Positions 42,834 to 50,535 of a DNA stretch of 64,000 nt are shown here, in pieces. The stretch is from positions 682,001-746,000 of the forward strand of contig NZ_CP014263.1 in the NCBI RefSeq assembly GCF_001988955.1, written 5' to 3'. This DNA is from Spirosoma montaniterrae (GTDB taxonomy: Bacteria > Bacteroidota > Bacteroidia > Cytophagales > Spirosomataceae). The position numbers and the translations under genes were made by a program. The notes beneath the pieces are model-generated. The model searched no databases. It saw only the letters and a list, made by a program, of their open reading frames with translations, and was not told the DNA's origin. Position 1 is the first letter of the stretch. The number at the start of each line of letters is the position of its first letter.

Positions 42834-42880
42834 GCAAGTCCATAAAGTGCTTCCATTTCCGGGTCGCGGGCGACAAGTTG

Positions 42881-43228
42881 CAGGCCGAAGAGGACAGGGC
42901 TTTTGCTTGCTCGGCGGATTGCGGCTGATGGGCCAAACGCCCCGACAGACAGGCTTAGATTGTCAGCCAGCGTCCTGACGACAGGGTAAACGCTCCGGCA
43001 AGGTGAATTGAGCGAAGCAGATTCCAACCTATTGCCCGTATGTGGGTCTTGTCTGAAAACAAGTTGACGATGAGGCAATTTTGGTATGTCTTGATAATGC
43101 TATCCGTCGTGGTGGCTTGCAAAGACAAATCAATTGAGAATCAAACTGTAAACTGTGGATATTCGACAGTTGACGTTAGTCGGGCGGGGATGGTCCGTGA
43201 TTTAGCCGTTACGGTTGTTCGAGTAGGG
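42881..43228. repeat. 348-bp direct repeat, copy 1
   Basis: Aligns without gaps to 45495-45842, with about 16 mismatches by hand count. It covers non-coding sequence plus the first 53 codons of a small lipoprotein gene. A shorter piece (about 80 bp from its left end) is found a third time at 44682-44760. Confidence 0.9.
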
Positions 43229-43297
43229 GTGTGTCTAAGCTTACATTTCCGGGTTTCGTGCAACAAAGGTTATAGTGCAATTAAGTGGGATAAATAA
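43070..43297 (+). pseudogene. truncated copy of a small lipoprotein gene
   Basis: The first 53 residues (MRQFWYVLIMLSVVVAC, lipobox Cys17, then to VVRVG) match the intact gene at 45684. After 43228 the sequence changes to unrelated bases containing CATTTCCGGGTTTCG, part of the 61-bp island repeat, and the frame ends after 22 foreign residues. Truncation by recombination with a repeat is the simplest reading. Confidence 0.75.
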
Positions 43298-43321
43298 ACA
43301 CTGATAATGCAGCACGTAGTA

Positions 43322-43660
43322 ATGCGCTCGTTTTTTGCTTCACTTGTTGTAAGCATTTGCCTATCTGCTTGTGTCACCTCTAAAACTAAGCCACTTGCTC
43401 AGGTGAGCGGAGATTTACAGGCCGATACGTCTTCATTCAGGGTTTTTCTCTTGGAGAGGGAAATTCCTCAAGACATTGAGCAATTAGGAGTTGTCTCTCT
43501 GTCAGTCAATGGCAGACCTTCTTTAAACATAGATGTGGAAGTGAAGCAAAAGCTTCGCAGGGAGTGCCAGCAGTTAGGTGCTAATGGGGCCTATCGAATT
43601 AATGACGGCACTTATTACCCGTTGGTTGTAAGCTACTTAGTTTTTAGGTACAAGAAGTAG
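43322..43660 (+). CDS. small lipoprotein of unknown function (island cargo)
   Basis: 112 residues from the ATG at 43322 (MRSFFASLVVSICLSAC; an ATG five codons earlier is possible). Lipobox LSAC, then a short mature domain with alternating hydrophobic residues (FRVFLLEREIPQDIEQLGVVSLS, then RRECQQLGANGAYRINDGTYYP). This pattern of IEQLGxVS and GANGAYRI recalls small YajI/RcsF-like folds, but I cannot assign it. Confidence 0.65.
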   Translation: MRSFFASLVVSICLSACVTSKTKPLAQVSGDLQADTSSFRVFLLEREIPQDIEQLGVVSLSVNGRPSLNIDVEVKQKLRRECQQLGANGAYRINDGTYYPLVVSYLVFRYKK

Positions 43661-43813
43661 CCGTTGCACAAAGCTAAGGCAGGCCGCCATCCTCCGTGAT
43701 TCGCGGGCGAACGAACCCGGAAAAACGCATGAGCTACAATAGCTACCTTGCTTATGTGTTGATTGACTGCTAACCCAGCTAACTTTCCATACGGTTTTGG
43801 CTACTTTTACCGC

Positions 43814-44632
43814 ATGGGTAAACAAGCCAGTCAGTACGACAAGATTTTTAAAGAGAACATTGAAGCCGTGATACCGAGTTTGATGCAAAACATCCTTGGT
43901 ATCACGGCTGTTTCGTCAGAGGAGTTGCCTGACGACATTCAGCACACCAAAGAACGGAAGCCTGATGCCCTAAAGAAAATAACTGACAGCCACGGCGATA
44001 CGTATGTTCTACAAATTGAGTTTCAGGTAGCTGACGAGCCAAAGATGGTTTATCGCATGGCTGAGTACTACGTTATGCTGGAGCGCAAATACGAAATTCC
44101 AGTCGAGCAATACGTGATTTATTTGGGAGCGACTAAGCCCCAGATGCCAACACGCCTTAACCGAAAGCGGATGAAATTTGACTTTCCGCTGATTTCGTTT
44201 GCCGACTTGGATTATAACTTCTTCTTGAAATCAGCGCGACCCGAAGAAGTGGTTTTAGGGGTTCTTGCTGACTTCAGAGGGGATAGTTCCGAAAAAGCGT
44301 TAGAGCAAATTATTCAGCGAATTGAGGAAACGGCCAGTGGGGATTTTCTGTTGAAGAAGTATTTCAAGCAGTTGCGGGTATTGGCGCAATTGCGTAATTT
44401 AGGTAATAATCTGAAAGAAATAGCTATGGACAGTATCACCAAGTTTGTAAGTGTTGAGAAAGACGCGGCTTACATGGTCGGTTTTGACAAAGGAGAAGAA
44501 AAAGGAGAGGCAAAGGTAGTCGCCAGTCTTTTAAGAAAGTTAAATTACAGTCTTGAACAAATTGCCGACATCGCCGGAGTGTCGGTCGAGTTTGTGAAGA
44601 ATGTTAAGCAGAAACTTTCAGCCGACAAATAA
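43814..44632 (+). CDS. Rpn/PD-(D/E)XK nuclease family protein
   Basis: 272 residues from the ATG at 43814. The nuclease core has Asp51 (KPDAL), Glu69 and Gln71 (QIEFQ), the usual D...ExQ form of Rpn and transposase-like PD-(D/E)XK proteins, then YRMAEYYVMLERKY and a C-terminal helical tail with a glutamate/lysine-rich hinge (GFDKGEEKGEAKVVASLLRKLNYSLEQIADIAGVS). Rpn proteins promote recombination or act as defence nucleases in other bacteria. It is flanked by repeat-bearing gaps on both sides. Confidence 0.85.
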   Translation: MGKQASQYDKIFKENIEAVIPSLMQNILGITAVSSEELPDDIQHTKERKPDALKKITDSHGDTYVLQIEFQVADEPKMVYRMAEYYVMLERKYEIPVEQYVIYLGATKPQMPTRLNRKRMKFDFPLISFADLDYNFFLKSARPEEVVLGVLADFRGDSSEKALEQIIQRIEETASGDFLLKKYFKQLRVLAQLRNLGNNLKEIAMDSITKFVSVEKDAAYMVGFDKGEEKGEAKVVASLLRKLNYSLEQIADIAGVSVEFVKNVKQKLSADK

Positions 44633-44681
44633 CTCTCTCTTTACTGTTACTCTGGGTGGGCAAGTTTCTGGTGAAAGGATG

Positions 44682-44760
44682 CAGGCCGAAGAGGGCAGGC
44701 TTTTGGTTGCTCGGCGGGTTTCGGCTGATGGGCCAAACGCCCCGACAGGCAGGTTTGGAT
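44682..44760. repeat. partial copy of the island repeat (left part)
   Basis: From CAGGCCGAAGAGGGCAGG to GGTTTGGAT; corresponds to the first 80 bp of the 348-bp repeat (42881 and 45495). It sits in the gap between the Rpn gene and the toxin-antitoxin pair. Confidence 0.85.
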
Positions 44761-44858
44761 AGATAGGGTCGAGTTGCTTGTGGCATGAGAAATGCTGTTG
44801 GTGACGAGCTAAATTAATGCCTGGGTTGTTGTAATATTGCGTTATACACTCCAGGACG

Positions 44859-45080
44859 ATGAAAATACTAACTGTCAACGATAAGGACTACGCCAAAGCG
44901 ATAAAGTTGTTGAGTGAAAACGGCATTCAAATTGAGCCAGAACCCGAAATAAACATTCCACTCCTACGCAAGAGCAACGCTAAATCCGGCGAGACTCCAG
45001 CCGCTTTTGGTGGTATCTGGACGAATGACGAACGCACAATGGCCTCAATCCGGGTAAAAGCATGGCCAAAAAGAAAATAG
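44859..45080 (+). CDS. probable antitoxin partner of the PIN toxin
   Basis: 73 residues, with an N-terminal beta/alpha start (MKILTVNDKDYAKAIKLLSENGI) and a C-terminal region rich in Trp, Arg and Lys (FGGIWTNDERTMASIRVKAWPKRK) that could contact the toxin. It overlaps the next gene by 19 nt, as in VapBC pairs. No DNA-binding motif is obvious, so it is named from position. Confidence 0.72.
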   Translation: MKILTVNDKDYAKAIKLLSENGIQIEPEPEINIPLLRKSNAKSGETPAAFGGIWTNDERTMASIRVKAWPKRK

Positions 45081-45478
45081 TCCTGTGCGATTCTAATGTA
45101 TTGTTTGACTATTTCCGAGGAGTGCCGGTGATGGTTCAGGAATTGGATGAGCTTGGTTTTGATCGTCTGTATTTAAGTGTGATTTCGGAAGCGGAAATGT
45201 ATGTGGGCATGAAACGCAGCGAAAAGCGTAAGACGGTCGAAACCATCAACAAGTTCAACGTGATTGGTTTGGATGCCGAAATCTCGCGCCGATTACTCAA
45301 TCTGACTTGGGAGCATTATGCGAAACGGCCAGGCATAGCCGATATGATTATTGCGGCAACCGCCCTAACGTATCCGGTTGAACTATTCACCTTCAACAAA
45401 AAAGATTTCGATTTTGTGGAGGGCATCACTTTTTATCGGCCTAAGTACAAGCATCAATACGGCCCTCAATCTGCGTAA
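45062..45478 (+). CDS. PIN-domain ribonuclease toxin (VapC-like)
   Basis: 138 residues, the usual length. PIN acidic residues: Asp10 in LCDSNVLFDYF, Glu43/Glu45 in ISEAEMYVGM, Asp94 in GIADMIIAATA, and a late NKKDFDF. VapC toxins cut tRNA or rRNA and are blocked by their antitoxin. The pair lies between two copies of the island repeat. Confidence 0.9.
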   Translation: MAKKKIVLCDSNVLFDYFRGVPVMVQELDELGFDRLYLSVISEAEMYVGMKRSEKRKTVETINKFNVIGLDAEISRRLLNLTWEHYAKRPGIADMIIAATALTYPVELFTFNKKDFDFVEGITFYRPKYKHQYGPQSA

Positions 45479-45494
45479 ATCAGATCCCCGGCGA

Positions 45495-45842
45495 CAGGCC
45501 GCAAAGGGCAGGGCTTTTGCTTGCTCGGCGGATTGCGGCTGATGGGCCAAACGCCCCGACAGGCAGGTTTAGATTGTAAGCCAGCGTTCTGACGACAGGA
45601 TAAACGCTCTGGCAAGGTGAGTTGAGCGAAGCAGATTCCAACCTATTGCCCGTATGTGGGTCTTGTCTGAAAACAAGTTGACGATGAGGCAATTTTGGTA
45701 TGTTTTGATAATGCTATCCGTCGTGGTGGCTTGCGAAGACAAATCAATTGAGAATCAACCAGCAAACTGTGGATATTCGACAGTTGACGTTAGTCGGGCG
45801 GGGATGGTTCGTGATTTAGCCGTTACGGTTGTTCGAGTAGGG
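45495..45842. repeat. 348-bp direct repeat, copy 2
   Basis: Gapless partner of 42881-43228. Begins 17 nt after the toxin stop and runs into codon 53 of the intact lipoprotein gene. Confidence 0.9.
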
Positions 45843-46031
45843 AGTAATTTTCAGTTGATTCGTGCGGGTGGCGGCAACGGTGCGCCATTAGGTGCCTGCA
45901 ACTTAGCTACTGACTTTCGTCAAGACAGCGTAAAACTTTTGGTAAGCGGATACTTCTTAACTTGGCCGGAGTTAAAGTACATCAATATAAGTCCTTTGCC
46001 TTTTGAGGTGGTTGATGCCCGAAGAAGGTAA
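45684..46031 (+). CDS. small lipoprotein of unknown function, intact copy
   Basis: 115 residues with lipobox Cys17 (SVVVAC). Mature part has conserved-looking CGYSTVDVSRAGMVRDLAVTV and GGNGAPLGACNL, and ends PLPFEVVDARRR. No known family. The 5' half is duplicated at 43070, where it is truncated. The same frame stays open for about 97 codons after this stop, without family support. Confidence 0.7.
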   Translation: MRQFWYVLIMLSVVVACEDKSIENQPANCGYSTVDVSRAGMVRDLAVTVVRVGSNFQLIRAGGGNGAPLGACNLATDFRQDSVKLLVSGYFLTWPELKYINISPLPFEVVDARRR

Positions 46032-46441
46032 AATTTTTCGCCTTTGCGGGTGTTGGTTCCTGGCAAAAGCTTGGGCGTCTTCCGTCGGGCGGGCGACAAA
46101 TGGTACGCCCCACAAGGCAAGTTCTTTATCAAATTCCAGCTTCCGGCTTGTAATCCTCACGCCAGGCTTTTTGCGCTGTCATTTTATTACGAAATACCTG
46201 ATTTACCCTTGATGCAGGAACTTCCCAGCTTTTATACGGGGAGGCTCAAGTTTAGCACCCTACCAAAAATAGCTAATTACGTGCCATTGACAAATTTTTT
46301 GTACTACCTGTTGCAACGCTCATAGTGATACATGCGTATATTTAAGTAGTTGCAAATCAGTTAGTTGTAGTATTTCCTCTATATACAACTAACGGGTTGC
46401 GATTGTTAACCAATTACTCTCTACAGAAACTACAACTACTC
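46032..46441. other. 410-bp gap at the right edge of the island
   Basis: Contains an open frame from 46044 to 46325 in the same frame as the preceding lipoprotein, with no signal peptide and no recognised motif; it may be the remnant of a longer gene. The last 120 bp are AT-rich and may hold the promoter of the DUF1800 gene. No island repeat is seen here. Confidence 0.5.
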
Positions 46442-47800
46442 ATGTCTGCCTGGAACGCCGACAATGCCCGCCATTTATTGGCGCGTTGTTTGTTTGGCTA
46501 CACCCGCGCTGATTTGGCTAAAGCTTTGTCGTATAACTCAGCCGATGCCTTCGTCAGTGCCGAACTGTTAGCCAGTTTGCCCCAGCCTGCGCCCCCCAAT
46601 CCCTGGGTGACGGAGACGCCCGTCGCCAATGATTCCAATACGGGCATTCGCTACGCCGAGCTAACCACCTGGTGGTTGAATCGGATGCTGACCGAAGGCA
46701 CGTCGATGCGCGAAAAAATGGTGCTGTTCTGGCATAATCATTTCGTATCAGATCGGGCTAAAGTCAACTACCCGCAGCACATGTTCAAGCAGAACGCCCT
46801 CTTCCGCCAGCACGCGTTTGGCGATTTTCGGCAGTTCGTGAAAGACGTGACCATCGACCCGGCTATGCTCATTTACCTCGACGGGCGGCAGAATAACAAA
46901 AACGCACCCAATGAGAACTATGCCCGCGAATTGCTCGAACTCTTTACCCTCGGCATAGGCAATTACACCGAAACCGACATCAAACAAGCTGCAATGGCTC
47001 TGACCGGCTGGCGCGTGAATGGGCTGGACGTTGCGTTCAACAAAGCCAACTTCGCCGACGTCAGCAAGACGTTTCTGGGCAAAACCGGCAATTTTAGTTA
47101 TACCGATATTGTCGATATCATTTTCACGAAAGACGCTGCTGCTGAGTTTGTTTGCCGAAAACTTTACAAAGAATTTATCTTCTACAAACCCAACGAAGCG
47201 TTTGTGAAACAGATGGCCGACGTGTTCCGCAAGGCCAATTACAACATCGGGGCCGCGTTGCGATTTATGCTCACCGCCGACGAGTTTTACAAACCCGAAT
47301 ACCGGGGCGCGAAAATTAAAAACCCCGTCGAGCTAACGGTTGGTTCGCTCAAATACCTCGACATCAGAAGGCCCGATCTTGCCTACATCGCCGATGTGTC
47401 GCGCACGTTGCAGCAGTATATTTTTTACCCGCCGAACGTAGCGGGCTGGCCCGGTCAGCGCGACTGGATCAGCTCGAACACGTACCCGGCGCGGGGCGGC
47501 TTTTCGGATTCGCTGGTAAATGGTCGCCGTGCGAATGGGCAGAATCTGTCGTTCAAAGTTGTGCCGCTCGACTATGCCCGGAGCTACAAAAGTTCGGAAG
47601 ATGCGCAACAATTCGTGAGCGACGTAATGCAGCAGATGCTGACGATATCGCCCGCTGCCAGTCAGCAAAAACTTCTGCTCGATACGCTCCTCGACGGAAC
47701 CATTGCCGCCAACTGGTCCACCAATACGCCAATGGCCGACGTTCGGATTCAGAAATTTCTGAAAGCTCTCATGCGCCTGCCTGAATACCAACTCACCTAA
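46442..47800 (+). CDS. DUF1800 domain protein
   Basis: 452 residues from the ATG at 46442; a TTG at 46397 would add 15 residues without homology. Family hallmarks: NARHLLARCLFGYTRADL at the start, MREKMVLFWHNHFVSD, NENYARELLELFTLGIGNYTE, and YPPNVAGWPGQRDWISS. No clear signal peptide. DUF1800 genes usually precede a DUF1501 gene, as here; the pair is thought to act outside the cytoplasm, but the reaction is unknown. Confidence 0.9.
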   Translation: MSAWNADNARHLLARCLFGYTRADLAKALSYNSADAFVSAELLASLPQPAPPNPWVTETPVANDSNTGIRYAELTTWWLNRMLTEGTSMREKMVLFWHNHFVSDRAKVNYPQHMFKQNALFRQHAFGDFRQFVKDVTIDPAMLIYLDGRQNNKNAPNENYARELLELFTLGIGNYTETDIKQAAMALTGWRVNGLDVAFNKANFADVSKTFLGKTGNFSYTDIVDIIFTKDAAAEFVCRKLYKEFIFYKPNEAFVKQMADVFRKANYNIGAALRFMLTADEFYKPEYRGAKIKNPVELTVGSLKYLDIRRPDLAYIADVSRTLQQYIFYPPNVAGWPGQRDWISSNTYPARGGFSDSLVNGRRANGQNLSFKVVPLDYARSYKSSEDAQQFVSDVMQQMLTISPAASQQKLLLDTLLDGTIAANWSTNTPMADVRIQKFLKALMRLPEYQLT

Positions 47801-47803
47801 ATG

Positions 47804-47914
47804 TTGAGTGGTTGAATGATTGAATGACAGAATGATTGAATGGAGCAGATAGGTATCATTCAATCATTCAACCACTCAATCATTCAACCACTCAATCATT
47901 CAACCGCTTAATCT
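47804..47914. repeat. short tandem/inverted repeat between the DUF1800 and DUF1501 genes
   Basis: The unit TCATTCAACCACTCAA occurs twice in full and once with changes, in tandem, at about 47866-47913; the left part (TTGAGTGGTTGAATGATTGAATGA) is its inverted copy. The whole can fold as a hairpin. Tandem units can change in number by slippage. Confidence 0.8.
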
Positions 47915-47922
47915 CTCAAACT

Positions 47923-49464
47923 ATGAACCGCAACGAATTTCTACGACAATTGGGCGTTCTGACCGGGGGAGTAGCCTTCGGGTTGCCGGGTGTGGCGGGC
48001 CGTGCTTACGCACACAATCCGTTTGCCATCGACATGGACGTCACCAACGGTAATATTCTGGTATTGGTGCAACTGTCGGGCGGCAACGACGGGCTGAATA
48101 CGGTAGTACCATTTGAGAACGATGTGTATTATCAGAAACGCGCCACAATTGCCATTCAAAAAGATAAAGTGCTGAAACTAAATAGCCAATTGGGCCTGAA
48201 CCCGGCTCTGGGCGCGTTTCGCGAACTTTACGACAAAGGGCAATTGAGCATTGTGCAAAACGTAGGCTATGCCTCTCCTAACCGGTCGCACTTTCGCTCG
48301 ACCGACATCTGGCTGTCGGCTACCGACGCCAATGTCTATGAGTACGACGGTTGGGTAGGGCGGTATCTCGAACAGCGATTCCCGGCCTATCCGGTCAAAA
48401 TGCCCGATCAGCCGATGGCTGTACAGTTGGGTTCGGTAGAGTCAATGTTATTGCAAAGTTCAGTGGGGTCGATGGCAACGGTTTTCGATAATCCCGATGC
48501 GTTTTACCAGTTGGTACGGGGCAGCAGTGCCAGCACCGACATTGTACCGAATACCGTAGCGGGCGACGAACTGAAATTTCTACAACAGATTGCGGCTCAG
48601 TCGGTTCAGTACGCTGACATCATCAAGAAAAAAGCCGACGCGGGTAAAAATACCCTTACGTATCCCACTACAAACTTAGGTCGCCAACTGGCTATTGTGG
48701 CCGATCTGATTTCGGGCGGTATGACAACGCCCGTGTATCTGACTACAATCGGCGGCTTCGATACGCATGCCAATCAGGTCACGGCGGGCAATACCACGGC
48801 GGGGAGCCATGCCAATCTACTTAAAACCGTAGCCGATGCAGTAGCGGCTTTTCAGAAAGATTTGCAGCAGCAGAACCTTGCCAACCGCGTCACGGTGATG
48901 ACGTTTTCAGAGTTTGGCCGGCGCGTTGGGCAAAACGGCACCACCGGCACCGACCACGGCACGGCGGCTCCGCTGTTTGTGGTCGGCAATACGGTGCGGG
49001 GTGGTATTGTTGGCACGGCTCCCGACCTGAAAGACCTCGACAGCAACGGCGACTTGAAATTCAAGAACGACTTCCGGCAGGTCTACGCCAGCGTATTGAG
49101 CGACCATCTGGGGGTAGAAAACGCCGTCGTGAAACAGATTCTGGGCCGCGATTTTGAGACGCTACCCATTTTCCGGCAGGCTCCGCTACTTGAAGTCAAA
49201 GAAGGACTCTTTGCGCTGGGGCAGAATACACCCAACCCGTTTGCCGACAGCACCGAAATTCAGTTTTCGCTCAAAACTACCCAAACGGCTCGTTTAGCTC
49301 TGTACGATATGCAGGGCCGCGAGTTGGCCGTACTGCGCGAAGGGCGGTTTGAAGCAGGCAACTACGCCGTACCGCTGAGTGGTGCGGGTTTCGTGCCGGG
49401 CCACTACCTCTACAGCCTGCAAACCGATGAAGGCCGCGCTGTTCGGCGTCTGATGAAGATTTAA
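47923..49464 (+). CDS. DUF1501 protein with type IX secretion C-terminal domain
   Basis: 513 residues from the ATG at 47923 (MNRNEFLRQLGVLTGGVAFG, a signal-like start); upstream in-frame codons are tandem-repeat sequence. The DUF1501 part includes LVQLSGGNDGLNTVVP, GGFDTHANQV and FSEFGRRVGQNGTTGTDHGTAAP. The last 80 residues form a T9SS type A sorting domain (NTPNPFADSTEIQF, LYDMQGREL, PGHYLYSL, VRRLMKI), so the protein is exported through the type IX system to the surface. Works with the DUF1800 protein upstream. Confidence 0.92.
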   Translation: MNRNEFLRQLGVLTGGVAFGLPGVAGRAYAHNPFAIDMDVTNGNILVLVQLSGGNDGLNTVVPFENDVYYQKRATIAIQKDKVLKLNSQLGLNPALGAFRELYDKGQLSIVQNVGYASPNRSHFRSTDIWLSATDANVYEYDGWVGRYLEQRFPAYPVKMPDQPMAVQLGSVESMLLQSSVGSMATVFDNPDAFYQLVRGSSASTDIVPNTVAGDELKFLQQIAAQSVQYADIIKKKADAGKNTLTYPTTNLGRQLAIVADLISGGMTTPVYLTTIGGFDTHANQVTAGNTTAGSHANLLKTVADAVAAFQKDLQQQNLANRVTVMTFSEFGRRVGQNGTTGTDHGTAAPLFVVGNTVRGGIVGTAPDLKDLDSNGDLKFKNDFRQVYASVLSDHLGVENAVVKQILGRDFETLPIFRQAPLLEVKEGLFALGQNTPNPFADSTEIQFSLKTTQTARLALYDMQGRELAVLREGRFEAGNYAVPLSGAGFVPGHYLYSLQTDEGRAVRRLMKI

Positions 49465-49501
49465 GGTTAAGGGCATCTGTTCAATCCGTGTTGCCCTTTC
49501 G

Positions 49502-49509
49502 TATCTTTG
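49502..49509 (+). promoter_or_regulatory. possible -7 element of the mazG promoter
   Basis: TATCTTTG fits TAnnTTTG and lies 25 nt before the mazG ATG. A good TTTG at -33 is missing (GTTC is at the right distance). Confidence 0.45.
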
Positions 49510-49534
49510 CCGGATTCAGGTATAAACCGGCTCA

Positions 49535-50359
49535 ATGAAACAATTTCAGGAATTACCCCCGCGTCGGCAGGAGCAGTTAATGGCGTTCGACCGGTTGCTT
49601 ACCATCATGGACGAACTGCGCGAGCAGTGCCCCTGGGATCGCAAACAGACGCTCGAAAGCCTGCGTCATCTTACCATTGAAGAAACCTACGAACTCTCCG
49701 ACGCCATTCTCGAAAACGACCTGCCCGAAATCCGTAAAGAACTGGGCGACATTCAGTTGCACTTGATATTCTACGCAAAAATTGCCGCCGAAAAGGAAGC
49801 CTTTGACATCGCCGACGTGTTGCACGGTATTTCTGATAAACTGATCAGCCGCCATCCGCACATCTATGGCGATGGCAGCGGCCAACCGGTGAAAGCTGAA
49901 ACCGAAGAACAGGTAAAGGCCAACTGGGAACAGTTGAAGCTGAAAGAGGGCAACCGCTCGGTGTTGGGGGGCGTGCCGGGGTCGTTGCCCGCGCTGGTAA
50001 AGGCCATGCGGATTCAGGAAAAAGCACGCGGTGCGGGTTTCGACTGGGAAGAGCGGCAGCAGGTCTGGGAGAAGGTAGAAGAGGAAATGCAGGAGTTTAA
50101 AGCTGAATTCAACGGCGATACTGGACAGGCTATTGATACCCAACGCGCTGAAAGTGAGTTCGGTGATCTGCTGTTCTCGCTCGTGAACTACGCTCGCTTT
50201 ATCGACATCAATCCTGAAACAGCCCTCGAACGAACCAACAAAAAATTCATCAAACGGTTTCAATATCTGGAAGAACGCGCCCGCGCCAATGGTAAAAGTC
50301 TGAACGACATGACACTGGCTGAAATGGACGTGTACTGGAACGAAGCTAAAACCATCTGA
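49535..50359 (+). CDS. mazG: nucleoside triphosphate pyrophosphohydrolase MazG
   Basis: 274 residues, close to E. coli MazG in length, with two MazG modules: the first with CPWDRKQTLESLRHLTIEETYELSDAI and ELGDIQLHLIFYAKIA, the second with EFGDLLFSLVNYARF; the E-x-x-E / E-x-x-D metal ligands are present. It hydrolyses NTPs and dNTPs to monophosphates, a housecleaning role. Its stop codon lies one base into an inverted repeat. Confidence 0.95.
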   Translation: MKQFQELPPRRQEQLMAFDRLLTIMDELREQCPWDRKQTLESLRHLTIEETYELSDAILENDLPEIRKELGDIQLHLIFYAKIAAEKEAFDIADVLHGISDKLISRHPHIYGDGSGQPVKAETEEQVKANWEQLKLKEGNRSVLGGVPGSLPALVKAMRIQEKARGAGFDWEERQQVWEKVEEEMQEFKAEFNGDTGQAIDTQRAESEFGDLLFSLVNYARFIDINPETALERTNKKFIKRFQYLEERARANGKSLNDMTLAEMDVYWNEAKTI

Positions 50360-50521
50360 ACCAGGATTAGCCGAGATTTTCAAGATTAAACAGGATTTTA
50401 CGCTGCGCTTACTTAATTTGTTGAATTTATTTCGATTAGCAATCCAGCTAACCTGAAGAATCCAGTAAGCGTAGCGTAAAATCCTGTTTAATCCTATAAA
50501 TCTCGGCTAATCCTGGTTCAG
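50358..50521. repeat. imperfect inverted repeat, GAACCAGGATTAGCC family, copy 1
   Basis: Outer arms start GAACCAGGATTAGCCGAGAT and end with its reverse complement; inner arms AAACAGGATTTTACGCT / AGCGTAAAATCCTGTTT. Starts at the mazG stop and ends 14 nt before the next ATG. Confidence 0.85.
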
Positions 50522-50535
50522 ACTATCTTCTTCAC

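Larger units (their letters stand above)
42231..43069. other. 839-bp repeat-dense, gene-free stretch in the island
   Basis: GC-rich non-coding sequence made of several repeat units: attC-like hairpins at 42304-42362 and 42770-42833, the 61-bp unit at 42355-42415, and the start of the 348-bp repeat at 42881. Words such as GTCGACAAAGCG and TCTTTCGG(T/C) recur. The 201-codon open frame on the minus strand (42331-42936) follows the repeats and is not accepted as a gene. Confidence 0.65.

Noticed and set aside
42331..42936. 201-codon open frame on the minus strand in the island
   Set aside because: It runs through both attC-like hairpins and the repeats; its peptide repeats (RKWKH, PTP) mirror the DNA repeats, and it has no domain or start context.
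46044..46325. 93-codon open frame after the intact lipoprotein gene
   Set aside because: No signal, domain or promoter is visible; kept only as a possible remnant in the gap description.
40324..46441. Integron integrase, transposase or phage genes in the island
   Set aside because: None of the readable frames shows a tyrosine recombinase R..HxxR..Y pattern, a DDE motif or phage structural features. The island call therefore rests on repeats and cargo only.
47804..47914. Possible short CRISPR array
   Set aside because: Units are 16 bp in direct tandem with no spacers, and no cas genes are near.
49577..50383. 268-codon open frame opposite mazG
   Set aside because: Antisense shadow of mazG; rich in Phe/His/Val as expected from a reverse frame, without motifs.
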